Part shown: positions 1 to 5,802 of the stretch, piece after piece | Numbering within the stretch: the stretch's first letter is position 1 | Layout of the letters: each line of letters starts with the position of its first letter | DNA from: Micrococcaceae bacterium UBA6021 | Lineage (GTDB): Bacteria; Actinomycetota; Actinomycetes; Actinomycetales; Micrococcaceae | Length of the DNA stretch: 7,815 nt | Reading direction: 5' to 3' | NCBI GenBank assembly: GCA_002427975.1 | Contig: DIZT01000001.1 | Span: 1 to 7,815 of the forward strand | Position numbers and translations under genes: made by a program | Notes under the pieces: model-generated | Seen by the model: the letters and a program-made list of their open reading frames with translations, nothing else | The model's database searches: none | Told to the model about the DNA's origin: nothing

Positions 1-881
1 AGGGCGTCGTCCAGCTCGTCCGCGAAGCGGAACGTCCCGCGGTAATCAATCTCACGGAAGACGAGTGCGGCGAGCTCGGCCGTCACCGGCCCGGCGGGCA
101 GGTTGCCCACCTGGACCACGGTGCCGCCGCGGCGCACGGCCGCGAGGACACCGCCCAGGGCACGGGCAGCGCCGGAGGCCTCGAACGCAACATCCACCGC
201 GGGAAGCTGCGCGCCGGAGCCCACCAGCACCACGTCGTCGGCTCCCATGCGCTTAGCGATCGCCAGCGACGTCTCGGACAGGTCGCTGGCGACGACGCTG
301 GCCGCGCCGGCGCGCCGGGCGGCGGCCACCACCAGCGCGCCGATCGGCCCGGCACCGTTGACCAGAACGTCCTTGCCGGCGAGGCTGCCCGCCCGGCCGA
401 CGGCGTGGATCGCCACCGCGAGCGGCTCGGCGACGGCGGCCTGGCGGGTGGTGACGCCGTCGGGCAGCCGCCGGAGCTGGCCGGCCGGAACGGCCTTGCG
501 GGAGGCGAAGGCGCCGTCCGTGTGGGGCCGGTGCGCGGCGCTGCCGTAGTAGGTGACCTGAGGGCACAGGTTGGTGCGGCCGGCCAGGCAGTCGGCGCAT
601 TCGCCGCAGTATACGGCCGGGTGGACCGTCACGGCGTCGCCCACCGCGAAGCCCTCCACGCCGTCGCCGAGCACGGAGATCCGGCCGGCCACCTCGTGGC
701 CCAGGACCATGGGATCGGCCAGGAGGCTGAGCCCGGAGGCGCCGTGGGTGACGTAGTGCAGGTCCGACCCGCAGATCCCGCCGTATTCGACGTCGACGAT
801 CACCGAGCCGGCCGGGCAGGCCGGATCCGGACGGTCCTCGAGGCGCAGGTCTCCGGCGGCATGGACAACTACGGCTTTCAT
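1..881 (-). CDS. idnD: L-idonate 5-dehydrogenase-like zinc alcohol dehydrogenase (C-terminus cut by window edge)
   Basis: Zinc-dependent medium-chain dehydrogenase, predicted to oxidise L-idonate (or a related sugar acid or polyol) to 5-ketogluconate with NAD(P) in the cytoplasm. The first 293 residues are present; about 50 are missing at the left edge. Visible features are the catalytic zinc ligands C37, H62 and E63 in VLGHE, with E152 in AEPLAVAIHA; four structural-zinc cysteines C92, C95, C98 and C106; and the Rossmann loop GAGPIG at 176-181. D200 at the end of the second beta strand favours NAD. The stretches GGICGSDLHY, PMVLGHE, YGSAAHRPHTDGAF and AEPLAVAIHA resemble Escherichia coli IdnD closely, which is why I prefer it over sorbitol or threonine dehydrogenase. 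The start ATG overlaps the stop of the upstream transporter (ATGA). A strong GGAGGA ribosome site (888-893, spacer 6) lies inside the transporter's last codons. Exact substrate is inferred, not shown. Confidence 0.85.
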   Translation of the reverse strand, partial: MKAVVVHAAGDLRLEDRPDPACPAGSVIVDVEYGGICGSDLHYVTHGASGLSLLADPMVLGHEVAGRISVLGDGVEGFAVGDAVTVHPAVYCGECADCLAGRTNLCPQVTYYGSAAHRPHTDGAFASRKAVPAGQLRRLPDGVTTRQAAVAEPLAVAIHAVGRAGSLAGKDVLVNGAGPIGALVVAAARRAGAASVVASDLSETSLAIAKRMGADDVVLVGSGAQLPAVDVAFEASGAARALGGVLAAVRRGGTVVQVGNLPAGPVTAELAALVFREIDYRGTFRFADELDDA

Positions 882-2266
882 ACTGCGTCCTCCACGAGGG
901 TCAGGTCCCGTCCCTTGGTTTCGGGGGCGAGGAAGGTGGCCACAAAGGCGATGGCGGAGTAGAGGACCATCATTGCCGCGACCGGCCACCAGGAGTTGGT
1001 GAACAGTGCCAGCAGGCCTGCGGCGATGATGGGGGCCAGGCCGCCGGAGAGCACGCCGCCGATTTCCTTGGCCAGCGCCAGCTGCGTGTAGCGGTTGCGG
1101 GAGCCGAAGAGTTCGTTGACGTACGCGGACTGGACCGAGAACATGCCCAGCACGGAGACGGACAGGCCGATGATCAGGGCGAGCGAAACCAGGAACGGAT
1201 CGCGGGTCTGCATCATCAGCAGGGCCGGGATGGCAAAGAGCATCTGGAAGCCGGACAGCACGCGGTACATGGTGCGGCGGCCAACCCTGTCGGAGAGCCA
1301 GCCGGCCAGCGGGACCGTGGCGAAGCCGAGGATCGAGCCAATCAGCAGCGCGAACGTGCCCACGCTCTTGTCCATGCTCAGGCCGGTGACGATGTAGCCG
1401 ATGAGGAAGGTCTGGATCATGGCCGAGTTGCCGGATTCGCCGATCCGGAGCGCCATGGCCAGGAAGAACGCCTTGCCCTTGCGCTTGGTTTTGGCGGACG
1501 GTGCGGCGGGCTGGGCGGCGGACTGCCCGACGGCGGCAGTGGAGTTCGCAGCGGAGGCGGCGGCAGCAGCGGCGTCGGCGATTTCCTGCTCACGGGTGGC
1601 CTCGAAAACCGGGCTTTCCTTCAGGTTGCGGCGCATCCACAGGGCGTACAGGGTGATGCCGATGCTGGCGATGAACGGCAGGCGCCAGCCCCAGCTCATG
1701 AGGGCTTCTTCGGGCAGGAGGGTCAGCAGGACCCACAGGCCGGAGGCCAGCAGCGTGCCGGAGTTCGTGCCGAGGCAGACGAAGGAGGCGATCAGGCCGC
1801 GCTTCTTGGGCGGCGCGTATTCGGCCAGCATGACCGAAGCGCCGGAGAGTTCAGCACCGGCGCCGAAGCCCTGTGCCAAGCGGAGGACCACCAGCAGGAT
1901 GGGCGCCGCGAGGCCGATCTGGGCGTAGCCGGGCAGGAAGCCGATGAGCATGGTGGACACGCCCATCATCATGATGGTGATGACCAGGACCTTCTTGCGG
2001 CCCACGCGGTCACCCATGCGGCCGAAGAACCAGGCACCGACGGGGCGGGCCAGGAAGCCGACGCCGTAGGTGATGAAGGCGACCAGCAGGCCCACTGCAG
2101 GGTCGAAGTTGGGGAAGAAGATTTTCGGGAAGATGATGGCGGCTGCCAGCGAGTAGAGCTGGAAGTCCATGTATTCCATGGCTGTTCCGAGCCAGCCGGA
2201 TACTGCAGTTCGGATCAGGTCTTTGGATGAGCGCTGGGTGGCGCCGATCTGGATTGTTGCCGTCAT
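878..2266 (-). CDS. MHS-family major facilitator, probable sugar-acid/proton symporter
   Basis: A 462-residue, 12-helix inner-membrane transporter of the metabolite:H+ symporter branch (relatives of ShiA, KgtP and ProP), probably importing an organic or sugar acid with protons. Two major facilitator loop motifs are visible, GRMGDRVGRK (82-91) and GWLSDRVGRR (322-331), plus the MHS hallmark RLAQGFGAGAELSG (129-142). The loop between the two six-helix halves, about residues 222-265, is long, alanine-rich (AAAAAASAA) and ends in a basic run KTKRKGK. It is the first gene of a minus-strand pair with the idonate dehydrogenase and overlaps it by four bases, so both are probably co-translated. Start chosen at the ATG preceded by AGAGGGG (2270-2276). 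E. coli uses a GntP-type carrier for idonate, so this would be a different carrier family in the same role. The substrate follows from context only. Confidence 0.88.
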   Translation of the reverse strand: MTATIQIGATQRSSKDLIRTAVSGWLGTAMEYMDFQLYSLAAAIIFPKIFFPNFDPAVGLLVAFITYGVGFLARPVGAWFFGRMGDRVGRKKVLVITIMMMGVSTMLIGFLPGYAQIGLAAPILLVVLRLAQGFGAGAELSGASVMLAEYAPPKKRGLIASFVCLGTNSGTLLASGLWVLLTLLPEEALMSWGWRLPFIASIGITLYALWMRRNLKESPVFEATREQEIADAAAAAASAANSTAAVGQSAAQPAAPSAKTKRKGKAFFLAMALRIGESGNSAMIQTFLIGYIVTGLSMDKSVGTFALLIGSILGFATVPLAGWLSDRVGRRTMYRVLSGFQMLFAIPALLMMQTRDPFLVSLALIIGLSVSVLGMFSVQSAYVNELFGSRNRYTQLALAKEIGGVLSGGLAPIIAAGLLALFTNSWWPVAAMMVLYSAIAFVATFLAPETKGRDLTLVEDAV

Positions 2267-2269
2267 GAA

Positions 2270-2276
2270 CCCCTCT
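2270..2276 (-). promoter_or_regulatory. Ribosome binding site of the MHS transporter
   Basis: On the minus strand AGAGGGG lies three bases before the ATG (five if only AGAGG pairs). It is the only purine-rich run near the start and supports that start codon. Confidence 0.6.
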
Positions 2277-2364
2277 GTTCTACGGGTCTGGCCGGATGCA
2301 CAGCTTCAATGATGCGGCACGGCGAGACGTCTTTTCTTGTCCCGACAGTGGAACAACGACTGCC

Positions 2365-2393
2365 ATTCAAGCACTGCCATACCAGTGTGTCAA
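2365..2393 (-). promoter_or_regulatory. Promoter of the transporter-idonate dehydrogenase operon
   Basis: Reading the minus strand, a perfect -35 box TTGACA (2393-2388) is followed after exactly 17 bases by TTGAAT (2370-2365), a 4/6 match to TATAAT. The predicted transcript begins near 2358 and has a leader of roughly 90 bases before the transporter ATG. This is the best sigma-70-type promoter in the window. A candidate operator fills its spacer. Confidence 0.65.
2372..2387. promoter_or_regulatory. Candidate operator between the -35 and -10 boxes
   Basis: On the plus strand CACTG, six bases, CAGTG forms an inverted repeat; the two central bases also match, giving 12 of 16 symmetric positions. 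It occupies all but one base of the 17-base promoter spacer, where a bound repressor would block RNA polymerase. A further copy of one half (ACTGCCAT, 2359-2366) repeats the ACTGCCAT at 2373-2380 and runs into the -10 box. The divergently encoded GntR/FCD protein is the obvious candidate ligand, but that pairing is inferred. Confidence 0.5.
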
Positions 2394-2454
2394 TAGGTGA
2401 CGCGTCTCTTTACCCGGGTGCCGGGCTGGCGGTGCCCACGCTGGGCGGCACGGC

Positions 2455-2460
2455 TACTGT
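2455..2460 (+). promoter_or_regulatory. -10 box of a probable leaderless gntR transcript
   Basis: TACTGT fits the actinobacterial TANNNT -10 pattern and ends six bases before the ATG at 2467, so transcription would begin at or next to the start codon. The nearby GGGAG is only one base from the ATG, too close to work as a ribosome site, which fits leaderless translation. No good -35 box is seen. Confidence 0.45.
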
Positions 2461-2466
2461 GGGAGC

Positions 2467-3180
2467 ATGGCCGCCCCCGACACCACCCCGCGCATCTCCG
2501 CACGGATGATGGCGTATGCGCAGATCCGTGAGCGCATCATCTCCGGCGAGGATGCACCCGGGACCCTCCTCTCCGAGAACGAGCTCGCGCACCACCTGGG
2601 CACCAGCCGCCAGCCCATCCGCGAGGCCCTGCTGCTCATCGCCCAGGAAGGGCTGGTGGAGATCCGCCCGCAGAGCGGCACCTACGTGACGTACCTCGAA
2701 CCGGACACTGTGGCGCAGGCCCAGTTCATCCGCGAAGCCATCGAAGTCGCGTCGCTGGCAGACTGCGCCCGAAACATCACGCCGGACGCCGCGGCCGCGC
2801 TCTTCGAACTGCTGGACCGCCAGGACGCCTGCACCACCCGCGAGGAGTTCTACCCGCTGGACGAGGACTTCCACCGCACGCTGCTGGCCATCGCCGGCCA
2901 CGAGACAGCGTGGGCCACCGTCTCCAACGCCAAGGGCCACCTGGACCGCGCCCGCTATCTGGGGCTCAGCGGCTACCGCGGCATCACCGAATACGCCGCC
3001 GACCACCGCCGCGTTCTCGAAGCGGTCCTCACCGGCGACCTTTCGGCTGCGGAGGACTGCCTGCGCAGCCACCTGCGCTTTGTCCTGGATGACGTCACCA
3101 GCATGCGCGCCGCGCGGCCGGAACTGTTCTCGGCCCCTTCCGTGCCGGAGCGGCGGACGGGCCGGCCGGCCCGCGTCTGA
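2467..3180 (+). CDS. GntR-family transcriptional regulator with FCD ligand domain
   Basis: A 237-residue DNA-binding regulator, probably a dimeric repressor of the divergent transporter-dehydrogenase operon. The N-terminal winged helix-turn-helix covers about residues 14-77; it includes the typical LLSENELAHHLGTSRQPIREAL (about 34-55) and the wing RPQSGTYV (67-74). The C-terminal all-helical FCD effector domain spans about 85-210. D132, H136, H180 and H202 stand at the spacing of the metal and carboxylate-binding site known in FCD proteins such as LldR, consistent with sensing a small organic acid. About 25 residues of proline- and arginine-rich tail follow. ATG 2467 is preferred because a -10 box ends six bases upstream; an in-frame ATG at 2506 would remove residues before the first helix. 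The inducer could be idonate, gluconate or a keto-acid; this is inferred from the neighbours. Confidence 0.9.
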   Translation: MAAPDTTPRISARMMAYAQIRERIISGEDAPGTLLSENELAHHLGTSRQPIREALLLIAQEGLVEIRPQSGTYVTYLEPDTVAQAQFIREAIEVASLADCARNITPDAAAALFELLDRQDACTTREEFYPLDEDFHRTLLAIAGHETAWATVSNAKGHLDRARYLGLSGYRGITEYAADHRRVLEAVLTGDLSAAEDCLRSHLRFVLDDVTSMRAARPELFSAPSVPERRTGRPARV

Positions 3181-3203
3181 GTCCTGCGGCTCCTCCGGCA
3201 CGG
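3140..3203 (+). terminator. Nested GC-rich inverted repeat over the gntR 3' end (possible terminator)
   Basis: Perfect 11-base arms CCGTGCCGGAG (3140-3150) and CTCCGGCACGG (3193-3203) enclose a perfect 16-base palindrome CGGGCCGGCCGGCCCG (3158-3173) that sits within the last codons of gntR. The stop codon lies between. RNA could fold as one long stem capped by a second hairpin. There is no U tract, so intrinsic termination is uncertain; it may instead slow polymerase, protect the mRNA end or insulate menF. Confidence 0.4.
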
Positions 3204-3231
3204 CCAACACAGCCCGCATCGCGCGCCGGAG

Positions 3232-3237
3232 TAGTGT
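3232..3237 (+). promoter_or_regulatory. -10 box of menF (leaderless or nearly so)
   Basis: TAGTGT matches TANNNT and ends nine bases before the menF ATG, giving a predicted leader of only about zero to three bases. No Shine-Dalgarno-like run precedes the ATG (the bases are GTTGTCTCATC), which supports leaderless or SD-independent initiation. No clear -35 box. Confidence 0.4.
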
Positions 3238-3246
3238 TGTCTCATC

Positions 3247-4602
3247 ATGACGAGCACGTTCCGCACCCTCACAGTCCCCCTGGATGGCAACGCGTCCGCC
3301 GGCGGACTGCCGCAGTTTCTGGTCCGGGACGACGTCCTCTGCTGGACCCGCCGCGAAGCCGGCCTGGTGGGCTTCGGCGAGATCGCCCGCTTCACAGCCA
3401 CCGGCCCGGAGCGCTTCCTTGAGGCCGACATCTGGTGGCGACATTTGGTCCTTGAAGCCGGCATCACCGACTCCGTGAGCCTCCCGGGCACCGGGCCGGT
3501 TGCCTTCGGGTCCTTCGCGTTTTCCAAGAAGTCGGCTCACGAATCGCGCCTGATCGTGCCCGAGATCGTGGTGGGCGTCCGTGATGGCCGGTACTGGCTC
3601 ACCCAACTGACGTTCGACGACGGCCACCTCACCGAAGAGGGCGCCCTCGCCGCGCTGAATCGCTGGCTGAGCGGCGGCAGCGCCGGGGACGGCACGTCCG
3701 GCGACCCCTCCGCGGAGCCGGGCGGCGCCGTCGTACGTCCTTTGCCTTTGGCCGACGGCGCCTCACTGCACACCGGCTCACTGAGCGAAGAGGACTGGAT
3801 GGCCGCCGTAGCCTCAGGTGTGGCGGAAATCCGCACCGGGGCGCTGGAGAAGCTGGTGCTGGCGCGGGACATTGTGGCCACGGTGCCCTCGGGCGTGAAC
3901 GCGGCGCAGGTGCTGCGTGAGCTGGCTGTGCGGTACCGCGAATGCTGGACGTATGGCGTGGACGGGCTGGTGGGCGCCACGCCGGAGATGCTGATCCAGG
4001 TGGAGGGCCGCACCGCGCAGGCGCGCGTGCTGGCCGGGACGCTGGACCGCCGCGATGCGCACGGCGAGGCCGGGATCCCCATGGATTATGCCGAGCGGGT
4101 GCTGGCCGGGTCCGAGAAGCAGCGGCATGAGCACGAGATCGCGATCCAGTCATTGACGTCGCAGCTGGCCCCGTTTTCAGAGGCCATGAACGCCCACGAC
4201 GAACCTTTTATTTTGGAGCTGCCCAATGTGTGGCATCTGGCATCTGATGTGAAGGCGGAGCTCGCCGAGGTGGAGGGCCACGTCCCCACCTGCCTGGCGC
4301 TGATCAACGCGCTGCACCCCACAGCCGCGGTCTGCGGGACGCCCACACTGGTGGCCGGCGCCCTGATCCGCAAGCTCGAACACCTGGACCGCGGGCCGTA
4401 CGCGGGGCCGGTGGGCTGGCTCGACGCGGCCGGCAATGGCGAGTGGGGCATCGCGCTGCGCGGCGCCGTGATCGAGGATCCGCACACCGTACGGTTATAT
4501 GCCGGTTGCGGCATAGTTGACGGATCCCAGCCGGAGGCCGAACTGGCGGAGACGTGGGCGAAGTTCCGGCCGATGCTGGAGTCGCTGGGCCTTGGCACCT
4601 AA
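3247..4602 (+). CDS. menF: Isochorismate synthase
   Basis: Converts chorismate to isochorismate, the entry step of menaquinone biosynthesis, in the cytoplasm. The 451-residue protein has a divergent N-terminal part (1-175) and a conserved chorismate-binding domain (about 180-448). Residues expected from EntC and MenF are present: general base K202 in EKLVLAR, general acid E247 in GATPEML (the gap is 45, against 50 in EntC), magnesium ligands E295 in RHEHEI and E432 near the end. Also seen are LAGT (262-265), NVWHLAS (327-333), LHPTAAVCGTP (356-366), GPYAGPVGW (383-391) and YAGCGIVDGSQPE (418-430). EntC/DhbC paralogues making siderophores share these motifs, but no siderophore genes are near, while the end of menD is 3 kb downstream. 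An 11-residue Gly/Ser/Asp-rich linker (143-153) precedes the catalytic domain. It appears to be a single-gene unit. Confidence 0.92.
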   Translation: MTSTFRTLTVPLDGNASAGGLPQFLVRDDVLCWTRREAGLVGFGEIARFTATGPERFLEADIWWRHLVLEAGITDSVSLPGTGPVAFGSFAFSKKSAHESRLIVPEIVVGVRDGRYWLTQLTFDDGHLTEEGALAALNRWLSGGSAGDGTSGDPSAEPGGAVVRPLPLADGASLHTGSLSEEDWMAAVASGVAEIRTGALEKLVLARDIVATVPSGVNAAQVLRELAVRYRECWTYGVDGLVGATPEMLIQVEGRTAQARVLAGTLDRRDAHGEAGIPMDYAERVLAGSEKQRHEHEIAIQSLTSQLAPFSEAMNAHDEPFILELPNVWHLASDVKAELAEVEGHVPTCLALINALHPTAAVCGTPTLVAGALIRKLEHLDRGPYAGPVGWLDAAGNGEWGIALRGAVIEDPHTVRLYAGCGIVDGSQPEAELAETWAKFRPMLESLGLGT

Positions 4603-4604
4603 GC

Positions 4605-4635
4605 AACTGCCCGCCCTCCCAACTGACTGGCAGTT
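4605..4635 (+). terminator. Weak hairpin after menF
   Basis: AACTGCC (4605-4611) and GGCAGTT (4629-4635) form a seven-base stem with a 17-base loop just after the menF stop codon. A shorter alternative pairs AACTG (4621-4625) with CAGTT (4631-4635). No T run follows, so termination is only possible, not convincing. Confidence 0.25.
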
Positions 4636-4670
4636 AACGTCGCGAAACAGCGTTTTCACAGCGTTAAATG
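4633..4670 (+). promoter_or_regulatory. GlnR-box-like array upstream of the amino acid transporter
   Basis: The actinobacterial GlnR consensus is gTnAc-n6-GaAAc repeated with n6 spacing. Here GTTAA (4633), GAAAC (4644), TTCAC (4655) and AAATG (4666) fall at exact 11-base steps. The first three match well, the fourth poorly. Both of the last two spacers are AGCGTT. A nitrogen-responsive regulator would make sense for amino acid uptake, but the site lies about 140-175 bases upstream of the nearest good -10 box; another TANNNT (TACCCT, 4720-4725) is closer. Chance similarity cannot be excluded. Confidence 0.3.
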
Positions 4671-4689
4671 CGAGCTACATGGGCGGGGC

Positions 4690-4705
4690 GTCTGGAATCC
4701 CAGAC
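4690..4705. repeat. Short dyad GTCTGG-aatc-CCAGAC
   Basis: Perfect six-base arms around a four-base centre in the leader of the transporter operon. It could be a regulator site or a small hairpin; no T run follows, so it is not a typical terminator. Confidence 0.35.
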
Positions 4706-4738
4706 ACTCGTCCACGAAATACCCTTGCGCTTCGGGGC

Positions 4739-4768
4739 ACAAAGTTATCCAATAGTGAAACAAAGTTA
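4739..4768 (+). repeat. Pair of ACAAAGTTA direct repeats 21 bases apart
   Basis: ACAAAGTTA occurs at 4739-4747 and at 4760-4768, a 21-base period equal to two helical turns. The repeats are centred at about -66 and -45 from the predicted transcription start, the usual place for an activator binding as a dimer or tandem. Confidence 0.45.
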
Positions 4769-4771
4769 CCT

Positions 4772-4802
4772 GTGACGCACATCTCGTTTCCGGCGGTACA
4801 CT
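4772..4802 (+). promoter_or_regulatory. Likely promoter of the amino acid ABC operon
   Basis: TACACT (4797-4802) fits TANNNT; GTGACG (4772-4777) is a partial -35 box at a long 19-base spacing, so activator help is likely. The predicted start is near 4809, giving a leader of about 40 bases. The -10 box lies between inverted arms GGCGG (4792-4796) and CCGCC (4808-4812). Confidence 0.45.
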
Positions 4803-4835
4803 ATTAGCCGCCTAGGAAAAAATCCCTCCAGCAAC

Positions 4836-4841
4836 AAAAGG
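4836..4841 (+). promoter_or_regulatory. Ribosome binding site of the binding protein
   Basis: AAAAGG ends seven bases before ATG 4849, a normal spacing that supports this start. Confidence 0.6.
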
Positions 4842-4848
4842 TAAGAAT

Positions 4849-5802
4849 ATGCTGATCTCCCGCAAGCCTCCGGGCACCTCCAAGCTCAAGGCCATGACGG
4901 TCCTCGCCATCGGCGCCCTCGCGCTCTCCGCCTGCACCAACGCGTCGCAGAATGCCACGCCCGGCGGTGCGTCGACGGAGTCCGGCAGTGCCAAAGCCAG
5001 CTTCGACCCGTCAACCATCACCAAGGATGATTCGCTGGCCGCGATGGTTCCGGCGGCAATCAAGTCCAAGGGAACCCTGACCGTGGGTTCTGACACCTCT
5101 TACGCCCCGGCGGAATTCCTCGGCGCGGACGGCCAGACGGCAGTGGGTTACGACGTCGACATCGCCAAGGCGATCGGCGCCACCCTTGGCCTGAAGGTCC
5201 AGGTGCAGACCGCCGAATTCACCGGCATTCTCCCCGCCCTCGGCCCGAAGTACGATCTGGGCATCTCCTCCTTCACGATCAACCCTGAGCGGCTTGCGGC
5301 CGTAAACTTCGTCAGCTACTTCAACGCCGGCACTGCATGGGCCGTCCAGAAGGGCAACCCCAAGAAGTTCTCCATGGATGACGTCTGCGGCAAATCGATC
5401 GGCGTCCAGACCGGCACCGTCCAGGAAGATCCGGACCTGTCCGCCCGCAACAAGAAGTGCACCGACGCCGGCAAGAAGGCCATCGACATCATCACGCTGA
5501 AGAACCAGACAGATGTCACCACCCGGCTGGTCAACGGCAGCATTGACGCCATGGCGGCGGACTCCCCCATCATCGGCTACGCCCTGTCCCAGACGAACGG
5601 CCAGCTGGAACGGCTTGGCGACGTCTACGACGCCGCGCCGCAGGGCATCGCCGTGGCGAAGTCGGACACCGCTTTGGCGGACGTGATCCAGAAGACGGTC
5701 ACCAAGCTCATCGCGGACGGCTCCTACAAGAAGATCCTGGACGGCTGGGGTAACGCCGACGGCGCCATCACCAAGTCGGAAATCAACCCGGCCGTCTCTT
5801 GA
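4849..5802 (+). CDS. Amino acid ABC transporter substrate-binding lipoprotein (SBP_bac_3 family)
   Basis: A 317-residue extracytoplasmic receptor that captures a polar amino acid and delivers it to the membrane permease. It has a signal peptide with basic start (RK, K14), hydrophobic core (about 16-27) and lipobox LSAC, so it is probably lipid-anchored at C29. A Ser/Thr/Gly-rich linker runs to about 55, then the type-3 solute-binding domain (about 75-300). The family signature GYDVDIAKAIG is at 100-110; R148 in TINPER and D238 in DAMAAD are the positions that normally bind the alpha-carboxyl and alpha-amino groups. C180 and C204 may form a disulfide outside the cell. Ligand cannot be read from sequence; arginine, glutamine, glutamate, histidine or opines are all possible. 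First gene of the operon; its stop overlaps the permease start. Confidence 0.92.
   Translation: MLISRKPPGTSKLKAMTVLAIGALALSACTNASQNATPGGASTESGSAKASFDPSTITKDDSLAAMVPAAIKSKGTLTVGSDTSYAPAEFLGADGQTAVGYDVDIAKAIGATLGLKVQVQTAEFTGILPALGPKYDLGISSFTINPERLAAVNFVSYFNAGTAWAVQKGNPKKFSMDDVCGKSIGVQTGTVQEDPDLSARNKKCTDAGKKAIDIITLKNQTDVTTRLVNGSIDAMAADSPIIGYALSQTNGQLERLGDVYDAAPQGIAVAKSDTALADVIQKTVTKLIADGSYKKILDGWGNADGAITKSEINPAVS

Noticed and set aside
2432..2451. Inverted repeat GTGCC/GGCAC just upstream of the gntR -10 box
   Set aside because: Five-base GC arms are common by chance at this base composition, and it does not resemble the CACTG/CAGTG operator candidate.
2309..2509. Small plus-strand open frame of 66 codons in the divergent gap
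   Set aside because: It overlaps the gntR start in another frame, covers the promoter and operator region, and has no ribosome site or recognisable product.
2410..3627. Long minus-strand open frame of 405 codons opposite gntR and the start of menF
   Set aside because: It is antisense to two well-recognised genes, crosses their intergenic gap, and its translation is low-complexity Arg/Ala/Gly-rich with no known domain; a typical artefact of high-GC codon bias.
4744..4780. Second possible GlnR box starting at GTTAT 4744
   Set aside because: GTTAT, GAAAC and GTTAC are present but at 13 and 8 base steps instead of 11, so the register fails; the direct-repeat reading explains these bases better.
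4517..4807. Plus-strand open frame of 96 codons running from the end of menF into the intergenic gap
   Set aside because: The first third is an out-of-frame reading of menF and the rest crosses AT-richer regulatory DNA and the operon promoter; no conserved sequence.
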